Positions 23,993-33,496 of a DNA stretch of 64,000 bases are shown here, piece after piece. Under the pieces are notes generated by a model that was not told the DNA's origin, did not search any database, and saw nothing but the letters and a program-made list of their open reading frames with translations. Made by a program: the position numbers and the translations under genes. The number at the start of each line of letters is the position of its first letter. The stretch's first letter is position 1. The stretch is from CAVTQZ01 sp963737015 (lineage in GTDB: Bacteria > Actinomycetota > Acidimicrobiia > Acidimicrobiales > UBA8190): assembly GCA_963737015.1 (NCBI GenBank), contig CAVTQZ010000002.1:434001-498000 (forward strand). Reading direction: 5' to 3'.

Positions 23993-26273
23993 GTGGCGGA
24001 GGGCGACTCACAACTGCACCGTGCCCTCGGGCTCACGGACGACGAGGCGACCAGGATCGCGGAGATACTCGGCCGTTCGCCGAACGCTCTCGAGCTCGCC
24101 ATGTACGCGGTCATGTGGAGCGAGCACTGCTCCTACAAGTCCTCACGCCTGCACCTGCGTCGCCTCCCCACGCAGGCGCCACAGGTGATCGTGGGCCCGG
24201 GGGAGAACGCCGGCGTGGTGGACATCGGTGACGGCATCGCGGCGGCCATCCGCATAGAGAGCCACAACCATCCCTCAGCCGTGGAGCCCTATCAGGGCGC
24301 CGCGACCGGCGTCGGGGGGATACTGCGCGACATCTTCACCATGGGTGCGCGCCCGATCGCGCTCATGGACCCGCTGTTCTTCGGTCCTCTCGACGACGCC
24401 CGCAGCAGATGGATCTTCGAGGGCGTGGTGTCGGGCATCTCGGGATACGGCAACGCCGTCGGTGTGCCGACGGTCGGGGGGGAGCTCACCTTCTCCCGGA
24501 GCTATGCGCGAAACCCGCTCGTGAACGTGCTCTGCCTCGGGCTGATGCCGGCCGATCGCGTGGTGCTTGGCCGCGCGAGCGGTGAAGGGAACCTCGCCGT
24601 GCTCCTCGGAGCGACGACCGGGCGTGACGGCATCGGCGGCGTGAGCGTGCTCGCCTCCGCGGGGTTCGGCGACGAGGCCGAGTCGGACTCCGCCAAGCGG
24701 CCGAGTGTCCAGGTGGGCGATCCCTTCGAGGAGAAACGTCTGATCGAGGCGTGCCTCGAGTTGCTCGACCGCCATCTGGTGGTCGGGATCCAGGACCTCG
24801 GCGGCGGCGGGCTCACCTGTGCCACCTCGGAGACCGCAGCGCGCGCGGGCATGGGTATGGACGTCTTCGTCGACGTGGTCGCGAGGCGCGAGCCCGCCAT
24901 GGAGCCCTTCGAGGTGATGACTTCGGAGAGCCAGGAACGCATGCTCGCGATAGTCGCCCCGGAGAACCTCGCCCAGCTCGAAGAGGTCTGTACGCGTTGG
25001 GAGGTGCGGGCGAGCGTCGTGGGCACGGTGACCGCGCCGTCTGATGAAGGCACCTTGGCCGGGATGCTGCGGATCCTCGAACACGAGGGTGGAAAGGTCC
25101 TCGGCGAGGTGCCGGCCGCATCCCTGTCCGAAGAGGCGCCGCTCTACGAGAGGCCGATCGCAGCTCCGCCCGGGCTCGATTCGCGCCTCTTCGACGACCC
25201 CTCGAAGCTCGCGGCTCCCGAAGACTGCGGCGTGGACGTCCTGCGGATGCTCTCGGACTCCTCGTGGGTCTACCGCCAGTACGACCATCAACTGTTCCTG
25301 AACACGGTCGTCGGTCCCGGCGTCGGATGCGGCGGTGCTCAGGGCTGCAGGGCCGGGGATCCCGGCGAGCAAGCGCGCGCTGGCGATCTCGACCGACTCG
25401 AACCCGCGCTGGTGCGCGCTCGACCCTCGCGCGGGCACGGCGCTCGTCGTCGCGGAGTCGGCCCTGAACGTCGCCTGCGCAGGCGCGCGACCGGTCGCGC
25501 TCGTCAACTGCCTGAACTTCGGCAATCCCGAGCATCCCGAGGTCATGTGGCAGCTGTCGGAATCGGTCGACGGGATGGCCGAGGCGTGCAATGCGCTCGG
25601 CATACCGGTCGTCGGCGGCAACGTGAGCCTCTACAACGAGAGCGCCGGTGAGGACATAGATCCGACGCCGGTCGTGGCGGTCCTCGGGGTGATCGACGAG
25701 CTCGAGCGCCGGCCCCCGACGCCGGGGTTCGCCGAAGGCCACGCGGTGATCCTCCTGGGAGAGCCCTCGGAGGAGCTCGGCGGATCGCGCTGGGCGGCAG
25801 AGCTTCGCTCGCACCCCGGCGGCAGGTTGGCGGGGATCGACTTCGGGGCACACCGCCGGTTGATCGACCTCGTGGCGCGGCTGGTGCGGGCCGAGGGACT
25901 TGTGTCCGCCGTGCACGACGTCTCCTCAGGCGGCCTCGGGGTCGCGCTCGCCGAGTGCGTGGCTGCTTCGGGGGTGGGTTGCGACATCCACGGTGATCGC
26001 GAGGGCGGTCCCGACGGCGACCACGACGGGATCGGGTCGCACGCGGCGCTCTTCAGCGAGGCCCCCGGCCGGGTGGTGGTCTCGAGCCCCAGGCCCGAAG
26101 ACGTCCTTTCTCAGGCACGGACCTCAGGTGTCGCGGCGAGAGTGATCGGCCTCGGCGGAGGGGACCGGTTCCGGGTCGCCGGCCTCGTGGACCTCCTGGT
26201 CGGTCAGGTGATCGAGACCTGGCGCGGCGTCATCCCTGCGGCCGTCGGCGACGCCGTCAGTGACCCCGTCTGA
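23993..26273 (+). CDS. purL: FGAM synthase subunit PurL (one frameshift)
   Basis: The large subunit of formylglycinamidine ribonucleotide synthase, about 760 residues, in the short form that works with PurS and PurQ. Motifs include MWSEHCSYKSS, ESHNHPSAVEPYQGAATGVGG and GNVSLYN. The frame breaks once: up to about 25318 it reads FLNTVVGP in one frame and from 25320 it continues as ASDAAVLRAAGPGIP in the next (+1, an extra base in TCCCGGCG). Both halves are strongly conserved, so a sequence error at a short G/C run is more likely than a dead essential gene. The GTG start at 23993 is chosen by family length. Confidence 0.9.
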
Positions 26274-26378
26274 CCTGCGCTGTTGCCGGGATTCATGGCC
26301 TTTATGGAACTAGGTAGATAAAGCCCCGGGCCTTCAGAGCCTCCCGGGCCGACTGGCTGCCCACTGGCTGCCGCCCTC

Positions 26379-27257
26379 CTAGAGCCGCGCCGGCCGCCGT
26401 TCCTCGAGCTCGTCGAGCACCTCGTCGGGCACCCGCAGGTCCCCGGTCCCGGTCCCGACGTACAGGTCCGGTTTGAAGCTCCCGTGGTAGTCCGACCCGC
26501 CGGTCGCCACGAGGCCGTTGCGCTGCGCCATCTGGCGCAGGGTCTTTCGTTCGTCGGGGGAGTAGCGGCCGTACGTCGCCTCGATACCGCCGAGGCCCGC
26601 CTCGGCGAGCGAGGCCACGAGGCGCTCGAGGTGCTGCGTCTCGAGCCCGAGGCTCAACGGGTGCGCGAGCACAGGCACCCCTCCCGACTCGCGCGCGAGG
26701 CGCGCCGCGTCGGCGACGGTGATGCGCGCCTTCGGGACGTATCCGGGTCGGTCGTCGGCGAGCCAGCGGTCGAAGGCGTCGTCCACGCTCTCGGCGGCCC
26801 CGAGACGCACGAGCACCCGGGCGAAGTGAGGGCGGCCGAGCCCAGTCTCCTTCCCGCCCGCCTCCTCCATCACCATCTCGATCTCGATGGGGATCCCGAG
26901 CTCCCGCAGACGCGCGATCAACCGGTCGTTTCTTTCCTCACGGTCCCGCCGCAGCGCAGCGAGCTCGTCCTGCAGCGGGCCGGGGGTGTCCTCCACGAAG
27001 TAGACGAGCACGTGCACCGATCCCGCCACAGGGCCGCTGCCGGAAGGCGCGGGCGGCTTCGTGCACGAGACCTCGCAGCCGGGGACGAGCCTGATACCGG
27101 TGCGCTCGGAGGTTGCACGGGCTGCGGCGAGCCCCGCCAGGTTGTCGTGGTCGGTGAGCGCCACCGCCGAGCAACCGGCGGCTGCCGCCATCTCCACCAC
27201 CCTCTCGGGCAGCTCCGATCCGTCGGAGACCACGGAGTGTGTGTGCAGGTCGATCAC
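26379..27257 (-). CDS. PHP-domain phosphoesterase
   Basis: The protein (292 residues from the GTG at 27257) has the PHP metal-binding motifs: DLHTHSVVSDG at the N-terminus, ALTDHDNLAG, PGCEVSC, a histidine in VLAHPLSLG, and GGSDYHGSFK near the end. Relatives such as the YciV/RNase AM type cleave 5' nucleotides or 3',5'-bisphosphates. The longer frame to 27401 begins with a run of Arg and overlaps the start region of purF, so I prefer the internal GTG that begins the conserved DLHTHS. It is divergent from purF and convergent with purL; the 105-bp gap to purL holds GC-rich repeats but no clear terminator. Confidence 0.85.
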   Translation of the reverse strand: MIDLHTHSVVSDGSELPERVVEMAAAAGCSAVALTDHDNLAGLAAARATSERTGIRLVPGCEVSCTKPPAPSGSGPVAGSVHVLVYFVEDTPGPLQDELAALRRDREERNDRLIARLRELGIPIEIEMVMEEAGGKETGLGRPHFARVLVRLGAAESVDDAFDRWLADDRPGYVPKARITVADAARLARESGGVPVLAHPLSLGLETQHLERLVASLAEAGLGGIEATYGRYSPDERKTLRQMAQRNGLVATGGSDYHGSFKPDLYVGTGTGDLRVPDEVLDELEERRPARL

Positions 27258-27364
27258 GGCAGCGGGCAGGTTATACGGCAACGGGTGCAGCGCCTCCCTA
27301 TAGGCTGATTCGGGCCGATCCCCAGTGGAGCGAGGCAGCGGAGGGCAACGATGGAGAGGTCCCT

Positions 27365-28904
27365 TTGAGGGAGTCCTGCGGCGTCTTCGGCGTCTACGCA
27401 CCCGGGAGACAGGTGGCGCACCTCACCTTCGACGGGCTCTACGCGCTGCAGCACCGCGGCCAGGAGTCGGCCGGGATGGCCGTCGCCGACGGCGAGGCGA
27501 TCACGGTGGTGAAGGAGATGGGCCTCGTCACCACCGTCTTCGACGAGCGCACCCTGGCCTGTCTGCCGGGACACCTCGCGATGGGCCACACCCGCTACTC
27601 GACGACCGGCGTCTCCAACTGGCGCAACGCCCAGCCCGCATACCGCTCGGTCGGGAGCGCCGGTTTCGCCCTCGGCCACAACGGCAACCTCACCAACACC
27701 GACGAGCTCGCCGCGCAGGCGGGCATGCTGCCGGGCGTCGTCGCCTCCGACAGCGACCTCGTCGCCGAGCTCGTGGCCCAGCGCTGCGAGGTGCTCGTCG
27801 CGGCGGAGGAGCGCTTCGTCTCCGAGGAGGAGTCGAATGGTGCCCTCGCCGTCCACGACGGAGCCGGTGAAGGGCCTTCATCGGGTGTGCTCGAGTCGGC
27901 TCTGCGAAGCGTCCTGCCGAACCTCTCCGGCGCCTTCAGCTTCGTGATGATCGACGCCGAGCGCCTCCTCGGCGTGCGCGACCCGAGCGGGCTGCGCCCG
28001 CTGTGCCTCGGCTGGCTCGCACCGAGGGAGTCGTCCGGGGACGAAGGGGCGGGGGAACCGGAGGGTTGGGTTCTCGCGTCGGAGTCACCGGCGCTCGACG
28101 TGGTTGGCGCCACCTTCGTGCGCGAGCTCGAGCCGGGCGAGCTGGTCGTGATCGACTCGAAGGGCGTGCACTCCGAGCGCATCTTCGACGAGGCGCGCAT
28201 CGACCCGCGGCTCTGCATCTTCGAGTTCGTCTATTTCGCCCGTCCCGACACGCGTCTTTACGGGCGCGAGGTGCACGGCAGCGCGCCGCAGGATGGGCGA
28301 GCTGCTCGCGAAGCAGGCTCCCGTCGAGGCAGACATGGTGATGGGCGTGCCGGAGTCCGGAGTGCCGGCGGCTGAGGGTTTCGCCCGCGCCAGCGGCATC
28401 TCCTACGGGCAGGGGCTCGTGAAGAACCGCTACATCGGCCGCACCTTCATCACGCCCGGCCAGGAGGCGCGCGCCTCGGGCGTGCGCAGGAAGCTCAATC
28501 CGCTCCGGGAGAACATCGCGGGCAAGCGCGTCGTCGTCGTCGACGACTCGATCGTGCGCGGCACGACCCAGCGCGCCGTGGCGCGGATGCTGCGCGAAGC
28601 GGGCGCGACCGAGGTGCACCTGCGGATCTCGTCGCCGCCGCTCGAATGGCCCTGCTTCTACGGGATCGACATACCCGAGCGCGACGAGCTCGTGGCGGCC
28701 AACATGAGCGTCGGCGAGCTGGAGGAGTTCCTCGGGGTGGACTCGCTCGCCTACCTTTCCTTGGAGAACCTGGTCGAGGCGATCGACGCGCCAGGCGCTG
28801 GGTTCTGCGCCGCGTGTCTCACAGGCGAGTACCCCGTGGCCGTACCCGTCAACGTGGAGATCGGCTCGGTCCGCCGGGCACAGGCAGCAGCGGCCAGGGC
28901 CTGA
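27365..28904 (+). CDS. purF: Amidophosphoribosyltransferase (one frameshift)
   Basis: PurF makes phosphoribosylamine from PRPP and glutamine, the first committed step of purine synthesis. From the TTG at 27365 the product begins MRESCGVFGVY, so Cys5 would become the N-terminal nucleophile after propeptide removal. The glutaminase part (LQHRGQESAGMA) and the PRPP-binding loop VVVVDDSIVRGTT are intact. The frame changes once at about 28277 (CACGGCA): REVH in one frame joins AARRRMGELLAKQAP in the next if one G is removed. As with purL, this looks like a one-base error or very recent mutation. GGAGAGG precedes the start by 6 bp. Confidence 0.9.
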
Positions 28905-29018
28905 CATGGCAGATGAGGGCGCACCACGCGCCCCGGGAACCTCATCCTCGGCCTCGTCCGCGGGCTCCGCCTCGTCCTCGTCCTGGGCTCATCCTCGGCC
29001 TCGGACTCGGGAGCGGCC

Positions 29019-30056
29019 ATGAGTGCTGCGACGTATTCGGCCGCGGGCGTGGACATCGCAAGCGGTGATGCTGCGGTCGAGCGGATAAGGAAGATCGTCG
29101 GCTCGGCGAGCCGTCCCGAGGTGCTCGGCGGGATCGGTTCGTTCGGCGGGGCCTTTCGGTTCGACCCTTCGAGGTACTCCGACCCGGTCCTCGTCTCCTC
29201 GACCGACGGTGTCGGCACGAAGGCGCTCGTGGCGCTGGCGACGGGCCGCTACGACACCGTCGGCATCGACCTCGTGGCGATGTGCGCCGACGATGTCGTA
29301 TGCAGCGGGGCGGAGCCGCTCTTCCTCCTCGACTACATCGTCACCTCCAAGCTCGACCCGGAGCAGATGGAGCAGCTCGTGAGCGGCGTCGCCGAGGGGT
29401 GCAGGCTCGCAGGGTGCGCCCTCGTGGGTGGGGAGATGGCCGAGCACCCGGACACCATGGAGCCCGGCGCCTTCGACCTCGCGGGCTTCTGTGTCGGTGC
29501 CGTCGACCGGACGGCGATGCTCGGGCGCGATCGCGTCCACGTCGGTGACGAGATCATCGGTCTCGTGTCTCCGGGGCTGCGCTCGAATGGCTACAGCCTT
29601 GCCCGTCACGTGCTCTTCGAGCGCTGTGGTCGCTCGTTGGAGGACCCGGCTTACGAGGGCGCCTCGCATTCCCTGGCGGACGAGCTCATGCGCCCGTCGG
29701 TCATCTACGCGCCGGCGGTGCTCGCGGCCACCGGAGCAGCCGACGTCCACGCCGCCGCACACGTCACAGGCGGAGGTATTCCCGGCAACCTCGCCAGGGT
29801 GCTGCCGGACGGGGCCGACGCCGTCGTGCTCCGGCGGTCCTTTGCGACGCCACCGATCTTCTCCGAGATCCAGCGACTCGGGAACGTGAACGACGACGAG
29901 ATGGCCAGGGTATTCAACTTGGGTCTCGGGATGTTCCTCGTGGTCTCGCCGGATACGGTCGAAGAGGCGGTCGAGGCGCTCGAGGATGCCGGGTGCCAAG
30001 CGGCGGTGGTGGGGAGCGTGGTCCACGGGTCGGGCCGTGTCCACCTCGCGGGCTAG
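29019..30056 (+). CDS. purM: AIR synthetase PurM
   Basis: The 345-residue enzyme cyclises FGAM to aminoimidazole ribonucleotide with ATP. YSAAGVDIASGDAAVERI, LVSSTDGVGTKALVA and the GGEMAEHPDTM and LVSPGLRSNGYSLAR motifs match the family. It follows purF by 114 bp of low-complexity sequence rich in CTCGTCC/CCTCGG tracts and is probably co-transcribed with it. Confidence 0.96.
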   Translation: MSAATYSAAGVDIASGDAAVERIRKIVGSASRPEVLGGIGSFGGAFRFDPSRYSDPVLVSSTDGVGTKALVALATGRYDTVGIDLVAMCADDVVCSGAEPLFLLDYIVTSKLDPEQMEQLVSGVAEGCRLAGCALVGGEMAEHPDTMEPGAFDLAGFCVGAVDRTAMLGRDRVHVGDEIIGLVSPGLRSNGYSLARHVLFERCGRSLEDPAYEGASHSLADELMRPSVIYAPAVLAATGAADVHAAAHVTGGGIPGNLARVLPDGADAVVLRRSFATPPIFSEIQRLGNVNDDEMARVFNLGLGMFLVVSPDTVEEAVEALEDAGCQAAVVGSVVHGSGRVHLAG

Positions 30057-30080
30057 CGATACTCGAGTACGAGCGAAATG

Positions 30081-30114
30081 CACGGATCGCAAGAAGCGCA
30101 CGGATCGCAAGAAG
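30081..30114 (+). repeat. Short tandem repeat before egtB
   Basis: The 16-18 bp unit CGCACGGATCGCAAGAAG is present twice in tandem just upstream of egtB, the first copy lacking its leading CG's full match. The last copy runs into the GGGAG ribosome-binding site of egtB. It may simply be a slipped duplication. Confidence 0.7.
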
Positions 30115-30124
30115 GGAGACCGCG

Positions 30125-31401
30125 ATGAGCGGATATTCCGTCACTGAGGTCGACACCCTGGCGACGCGCTACAGGGCGGTGCGCGCTCTGACCGAGGGGT
30201 TGGCAGCCCCGCTCACCGCCGAGGACCAGACGGTGCAGTCGATGCCCGACGTGAGCCCCACGAAGTGGCACCGGGCACATGTCTCATGGTTCTTCGAGAC
30301 GTTCATCCTCCGCGAGCAACTGGCGGGATACCGCGCCTTCCATCCCGTTTACGAGTACCTCTTCAACTCCTACTACGAAGGGGTGGGCGACCGTTACCCG
30401 CGCCCGAGGCGCGGAGTCGTATCGCGCCCGGGATCGCGGAGGTCGCGGCCTACCGCCGGCACGTCGATGCGGCAATGGAGAAGTTCCTGGAGAGCGACCC
30501 CGGTGGGCTCGTCGCGGACCTGGTCGAGCTCGGCCTCAACCACGAGCAGCAGCACCAGGAGCTCATGCTCATGGACATAAAGCACGTCCTCTCGTGCAAC
30601 CCGATCCAGCCGGCGTACTCGGCGCTCGAAGCTGTCGAGCCCCAGAAATCCCAGCCCGCTTCGCGTCTCGAGCACGGCGGCGGGATGGTGGAGGTCGGGC
30701 ACTGCCCCGGTTCAGGCTTCGCCTTCGACAACGAGTCGCCCCGCCACAGCGTGTACCTGAGCCCGTTCGCCATGGACGCGCGGCCCGTCACCTGCGGCGA
30801 ATGGATGGAGTTCATCGACGACGGCGGTTACCGCAGAGCCGATCTGTGGTTGTCCGACGGCTGGGCGATGGTGAACAGCGACGGTTGGGAGGCGCCGCTC
30901 TACTGGTCCTGGGTGGACGACAGGTGGTGGTGTTTCACCCTCTCCGGTCCCCGGCACGTGAACCCGGCCGAGCCCGTCTGCCACGTGAGCTACTACGAGG
31001 CCGACGCGTTCGCACGTTGGGCGGGAGCGCGGCTTCCGATGGAATCCGAGTGGGAGATCATGGCGGCCACTGCGCCTACGTCGGTCGCGCCGTCTGCATC
31101 GGGCTGTCCCGACAACTTCCTCGAGCCCAGGGTCCTCCACCCGCGCCCCGTTGGCGAGCGCTCCTCGTTCTTCGGAGACGTCTGGCAGTGGACTTCGAGC
31201 TCATACGGCCCGTATCCGGGATTCCACCCGGCGGCCGGTGCCGTCGGCGAGTACAACGGCAAGTTCATGGTGAACCAGTACGTCCTACGCGGTGGCTGCT
31301 GCGTTACCCCGCAGGGTCACGTCCGCGAGACATACCGCAACTTCTTCCCCCCGTACGCTCGCTGGGCGTTCTCGGGGCTCCGCCTGGCCCACGACGACTG
31401 A
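30125..31401 (+). CDS. egtB: Ergothioneine synthase EgtB (one frameshift)
   Basis: EgtB is the non-heme iron enzyme that joins sulfur of gamma-glutamylcysteine or cysteine to trimethylhistidine. The DinB-like N-terminal domain supplies iron ligands (KWHRAHVSWFFE and LNHEQQHQELML) and the C-terminal formylglycine-generating-enzyme-like domain is full length (WQWTSSSY, LRGGCCVTP). About 425 residues. The frame shifts once near 30430, where VVSRPG must join IAEVAAYRRHVD; one G appears to be missing from a GGG run. A GGGAG site precedes the ATG at 30125. egtD follows 9 bp later. Confidence 0.9.
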
Positions 31402-31410
31402 GGTCTGAAT

Positions 31411-32394
31411 ATGGATTCCGCCGCTGCAACATTGTCGATCGACGTCCATCTGAGCTCCAAGGAGATGCGCGAGTCGATGCTCGAGGACGCGCGCCGGGGC
31501 CTCAGCTCCGATCCGAAGTGGCTCTCGCCGGTGTGGTTCTACGACGAGCTCGGCAGCAACCTCTTCGACGAGATCACCCGCCTCCCCGAGTACTACCTGA
31601 CGCGCGCCGAGCGGCGCCTCCTGGAGGCGAATGCCAAGGAGATCGCGACGGTCGCTTCGTGCGACACCCTCGTGGAGCTCGGTGCGGGCACCTGCGACAA
31701 GTCACGCATCCTCCTCGGGGCGATGCGCGAGGTGGGCACCCTCCGCCGTTATGTGCCTCTCGACGTGAGCGACGCCACCTTGTGGGACGCTGCACGCTCC
31801 CTGGCGGAGGAGTACCCCGGGCTCGAGATCAACGCGGTGGTCGGGGACTTCATGCGCCACGTCGACAAGGTGCCCGAGGGCGGAAGGCGCATGATCGCCT
31901 TCCTCGGCAGCACGATCGGGAACCTCGACCGAGACCAGCGGCGCAGGTTCTTGTTCGACCTCGACTGCGTGATGACCCACGACGACACGTTCCTGCTCGG
32001 GACGGACCTCGTGAAGGAGCCGGCCCGGTTGCTCGCCGCGTACAACGACACGGCCGGCGTCACAGCACAGTTCGACCTGAACGTCCTTTCCGTCCTGAAC
32101 GCCGAGCTCCACGCCGACTTCGACCCCTCCAACTTCGAGCACGAGGCCATATGGAACGACGCCGAGAGCCGGGTCGAGATGCGCCTGCGCTCGCGCTGCG
32201 ACCAGGTGGTCGACGTCGAAGACCTCGGGATCCGCGTCGGGTTCCATGAAGGCGAGGAGATGTGCACAGAGATCAGCTGCAAGTTCACCCGGGAGGGTGT
32301 GGAGGCGGAGCTCTACGAGGCGGGATTCGTCGTGCGGTCGATGTGGGAGGACCACGAGGGCTTTCTCCTCACACTGGCCGCCCCGTACTGCTGA
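31411..32394 (+). CDS. egtD: Histidine N-alpha-methyltransferase EgtD
   Basis: The 327-residue SAM-dependent enzyme trimethylates histidine to hercynine, the first step to ergothioneine. The SAM site LVELGAGTCDKSRILL near residue 90, MIAFLGSTIGNLDRDQ and LGTDLVKEPARL are family motifs; WFYDELGSNLFDEIT near the N-terminus is also diagnostic. It is 9 bp behind egtB in an operon. The partners egtA, egtC and egtE are not in the window. Confidence 0.95.
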   Translation: MDSAAATLSIDVHLSSKEMRESMLEDARRGLSSDPKWLSPVWFYDELGSNLFDEITRLPEYYLTRAERRLLEANAKEIATVASCDTLVELGAGTCDKSRILLGAMREVGTLRRYVPLDVSDATLWDAARSLAEEYPGLEINAVVGDFMRHVDKVPEGGRRMIAFLGSTIGNLDRDQRRRFLFDLDCVMTHDDTFLLGTDLVKEPARLLAAYNDTAGVTAQFDLNVLSVLNAELHADFDPSNFEHEAIWNDAESRVEMRLRSRCDQVVDVEDLGIRVGFHEGEEMCTEISCKFTREGVEAELYEAGFVVRSMWEDHEGFLLTLAAPYC

Positions 32395-32446
32395 ACCTCC
32401 GGCCCTCGCACACGCCGGCCCTGCTGGGCCACGATCCGAGGTAGAG

Positions 32447-33418
32447 ATGCGGGCAGCTGTGTACGAGGATCTCGGACCCGCTTCGGTGCTCCATCTGAAG
32501 GACATTCCCGAGCCGCATCCGAAGGCCGGAGAGGTGCGCGTGCGAGTGCGGGTCTCAGGGGTGAACCCGACCGACTGGAAGTCGCGTTCGGCGGGCCCGG
32601 GCAAGAAGATGGCCTACGACTACGTGGTTCCGAACCAGGACGGCGCCGGGGAGATCGACGAGGTGGGCGACGGAGTAGATCCGCGAAGGCGCGGCGAGCG
32701 CGTGTGGGTCTACTTCGCCCAGAAGGACTCGCAGCACGGCACCGCCGCCGAGTGGACCTGCGTTCCCGAGGCGCAGGCGGTCCCGTTGCCCGACGCAGTG
32801 AGCTTCGAGATGGGGGCGAGTCTCGGCGTGCCGGCTCTCACCGCTCGCTATGCCTTGCTCTGCGACGGGCCGGTCGCCCGGCGCACGGTCCTCGTGAGCG
32901 GTGGTGCAGGCGCGGTCGGACATTTCGCGATCGAGCTGGCGGTACGAGCGGGAGCCCGGGTGATCACCACCGTGAGCAGCGAAGAGAAGGCGACGTTGGC
33001 GAGCGCGTCCGGCGCCCACGCCGTCGTGAACTACAAGACCGAGGACGTGGTCACGAGCATCAAGGAGGTCGCGCCTGACGGCGTCGCGCGGATCGTGGAG
33101 GTGGCGCCCGCGAACCTGGCGACCGACGCGCAGGTGCTTGCTCCTCACGGAACCGTAATGGTCTACGCCTCGACCGACACCGATCCGACCGTTCCCGTGC
33201 GCGGCTACATGACCGTGAACGGGACTGTACGTTTCATGCTCCTCTACGGAGTGCCCGCCGAACAGCTGCGCGAGGCGGTCACAGACGTATCAGCGGCTCT
33301 GGCCGAGGGCTCTCTCAGCCCGCTTCCCTACGTCCGCTTCGGGCTCGACCAGATCGCCGATGCGCACGAAGCGGTCGAGAACGGAGCGCTCGGAAAGGTG
33401 ATCGTCGAGGTCGACTGA
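32447..33418 (+). CDS. NADPH:quinone reductase-like oxidoreductase
   Basis: The 323-residue protein is a zinc-free medium-chain reductase of the QOR group. The N-terminal GroES-like fold contains VSGVNPTDWKSR and the Rossmann domain has VLVSGGAGAVGHFAIELA with the AxxGxxG-type loop. QOR enzymes reduce quinones with NADPH; the true substrate is unknown. The ATG at 32447 gives MRAAVYEDLGPASVL, the family N-terminus; the frame upstream is a shadow of egtD. It starts 52 bp after egtD and may be co-transcribed. Confidence 0.88.
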   Translation: MRAAVYEDLGPASVLHLKDIPEPHPKAGEVRVRVRVSGVNPTDWKSRSAGPGKKMAYDYVVPNQDGAGEIDEVGDGVDPRRRGERVWVYFAQKDSQHGTAAEWTCVPEAQAVPLPDAVSFEMGASLGVPALTARYALLCDGPVARRTVLVSGGAGAVGHFAIELAVRAGARVITTVSSEEKATLASASGAHAVVNYKTEDVVTSIKEVAPDGVARIVEVAPANLATDAQVLAPHGTVMVYASTDTDPTVPVRGYMTVNGTVRFMLLYGVPAEQLREAVTDVSAALAEGSLSPLPYVRFGLDQIADAHEAVENGALGKVIVEVD

Positions 33419-33434
33419 ACTTCGGGCGGGACGG

Positions 33435-33472
33435 GCCCGTACGGCCGAGCCGTGCGGCCGAGCCGTGCGGGC
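33435..33472. terminator. GC-rich hairpin between convergent genes
   Basis: GCCCGTACGGC at 33435-33445 pairs with GCCGTGCGGGC at 33462-33472 (10 of 11 Watson-Crick plus one wobble), with a second internal copy of the right arm giving an alternative, tighter hairpin. It lies in the 78-bp gap between the convergent quinone reductase and L,D-transpeptidase genes, so it could end both transcripts. No U-tract follows, which is common in high-GC actinobacteria. Confidence 0.4.
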
Positions 33473-33496
33473 AGTATCAGCCTCGCCGAAGGGGCA

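Noticed and set aside
26274..26378. Rho-independent terminator between purL and the PHP gene
   Set aside because: GC-rich repeats (CCCGGGCC, ACTGGCTGCC) are present but no single convincing stem-loop with a defined loop was found.
30279..32249. A 656-codon forward open frame across egtB and egtD
   Set aside because: It is the out-of-frame shadow of egtB-egtD: Arg-rich, no domain pattern, and contradicted by intact EgtD motifs in the other frame.
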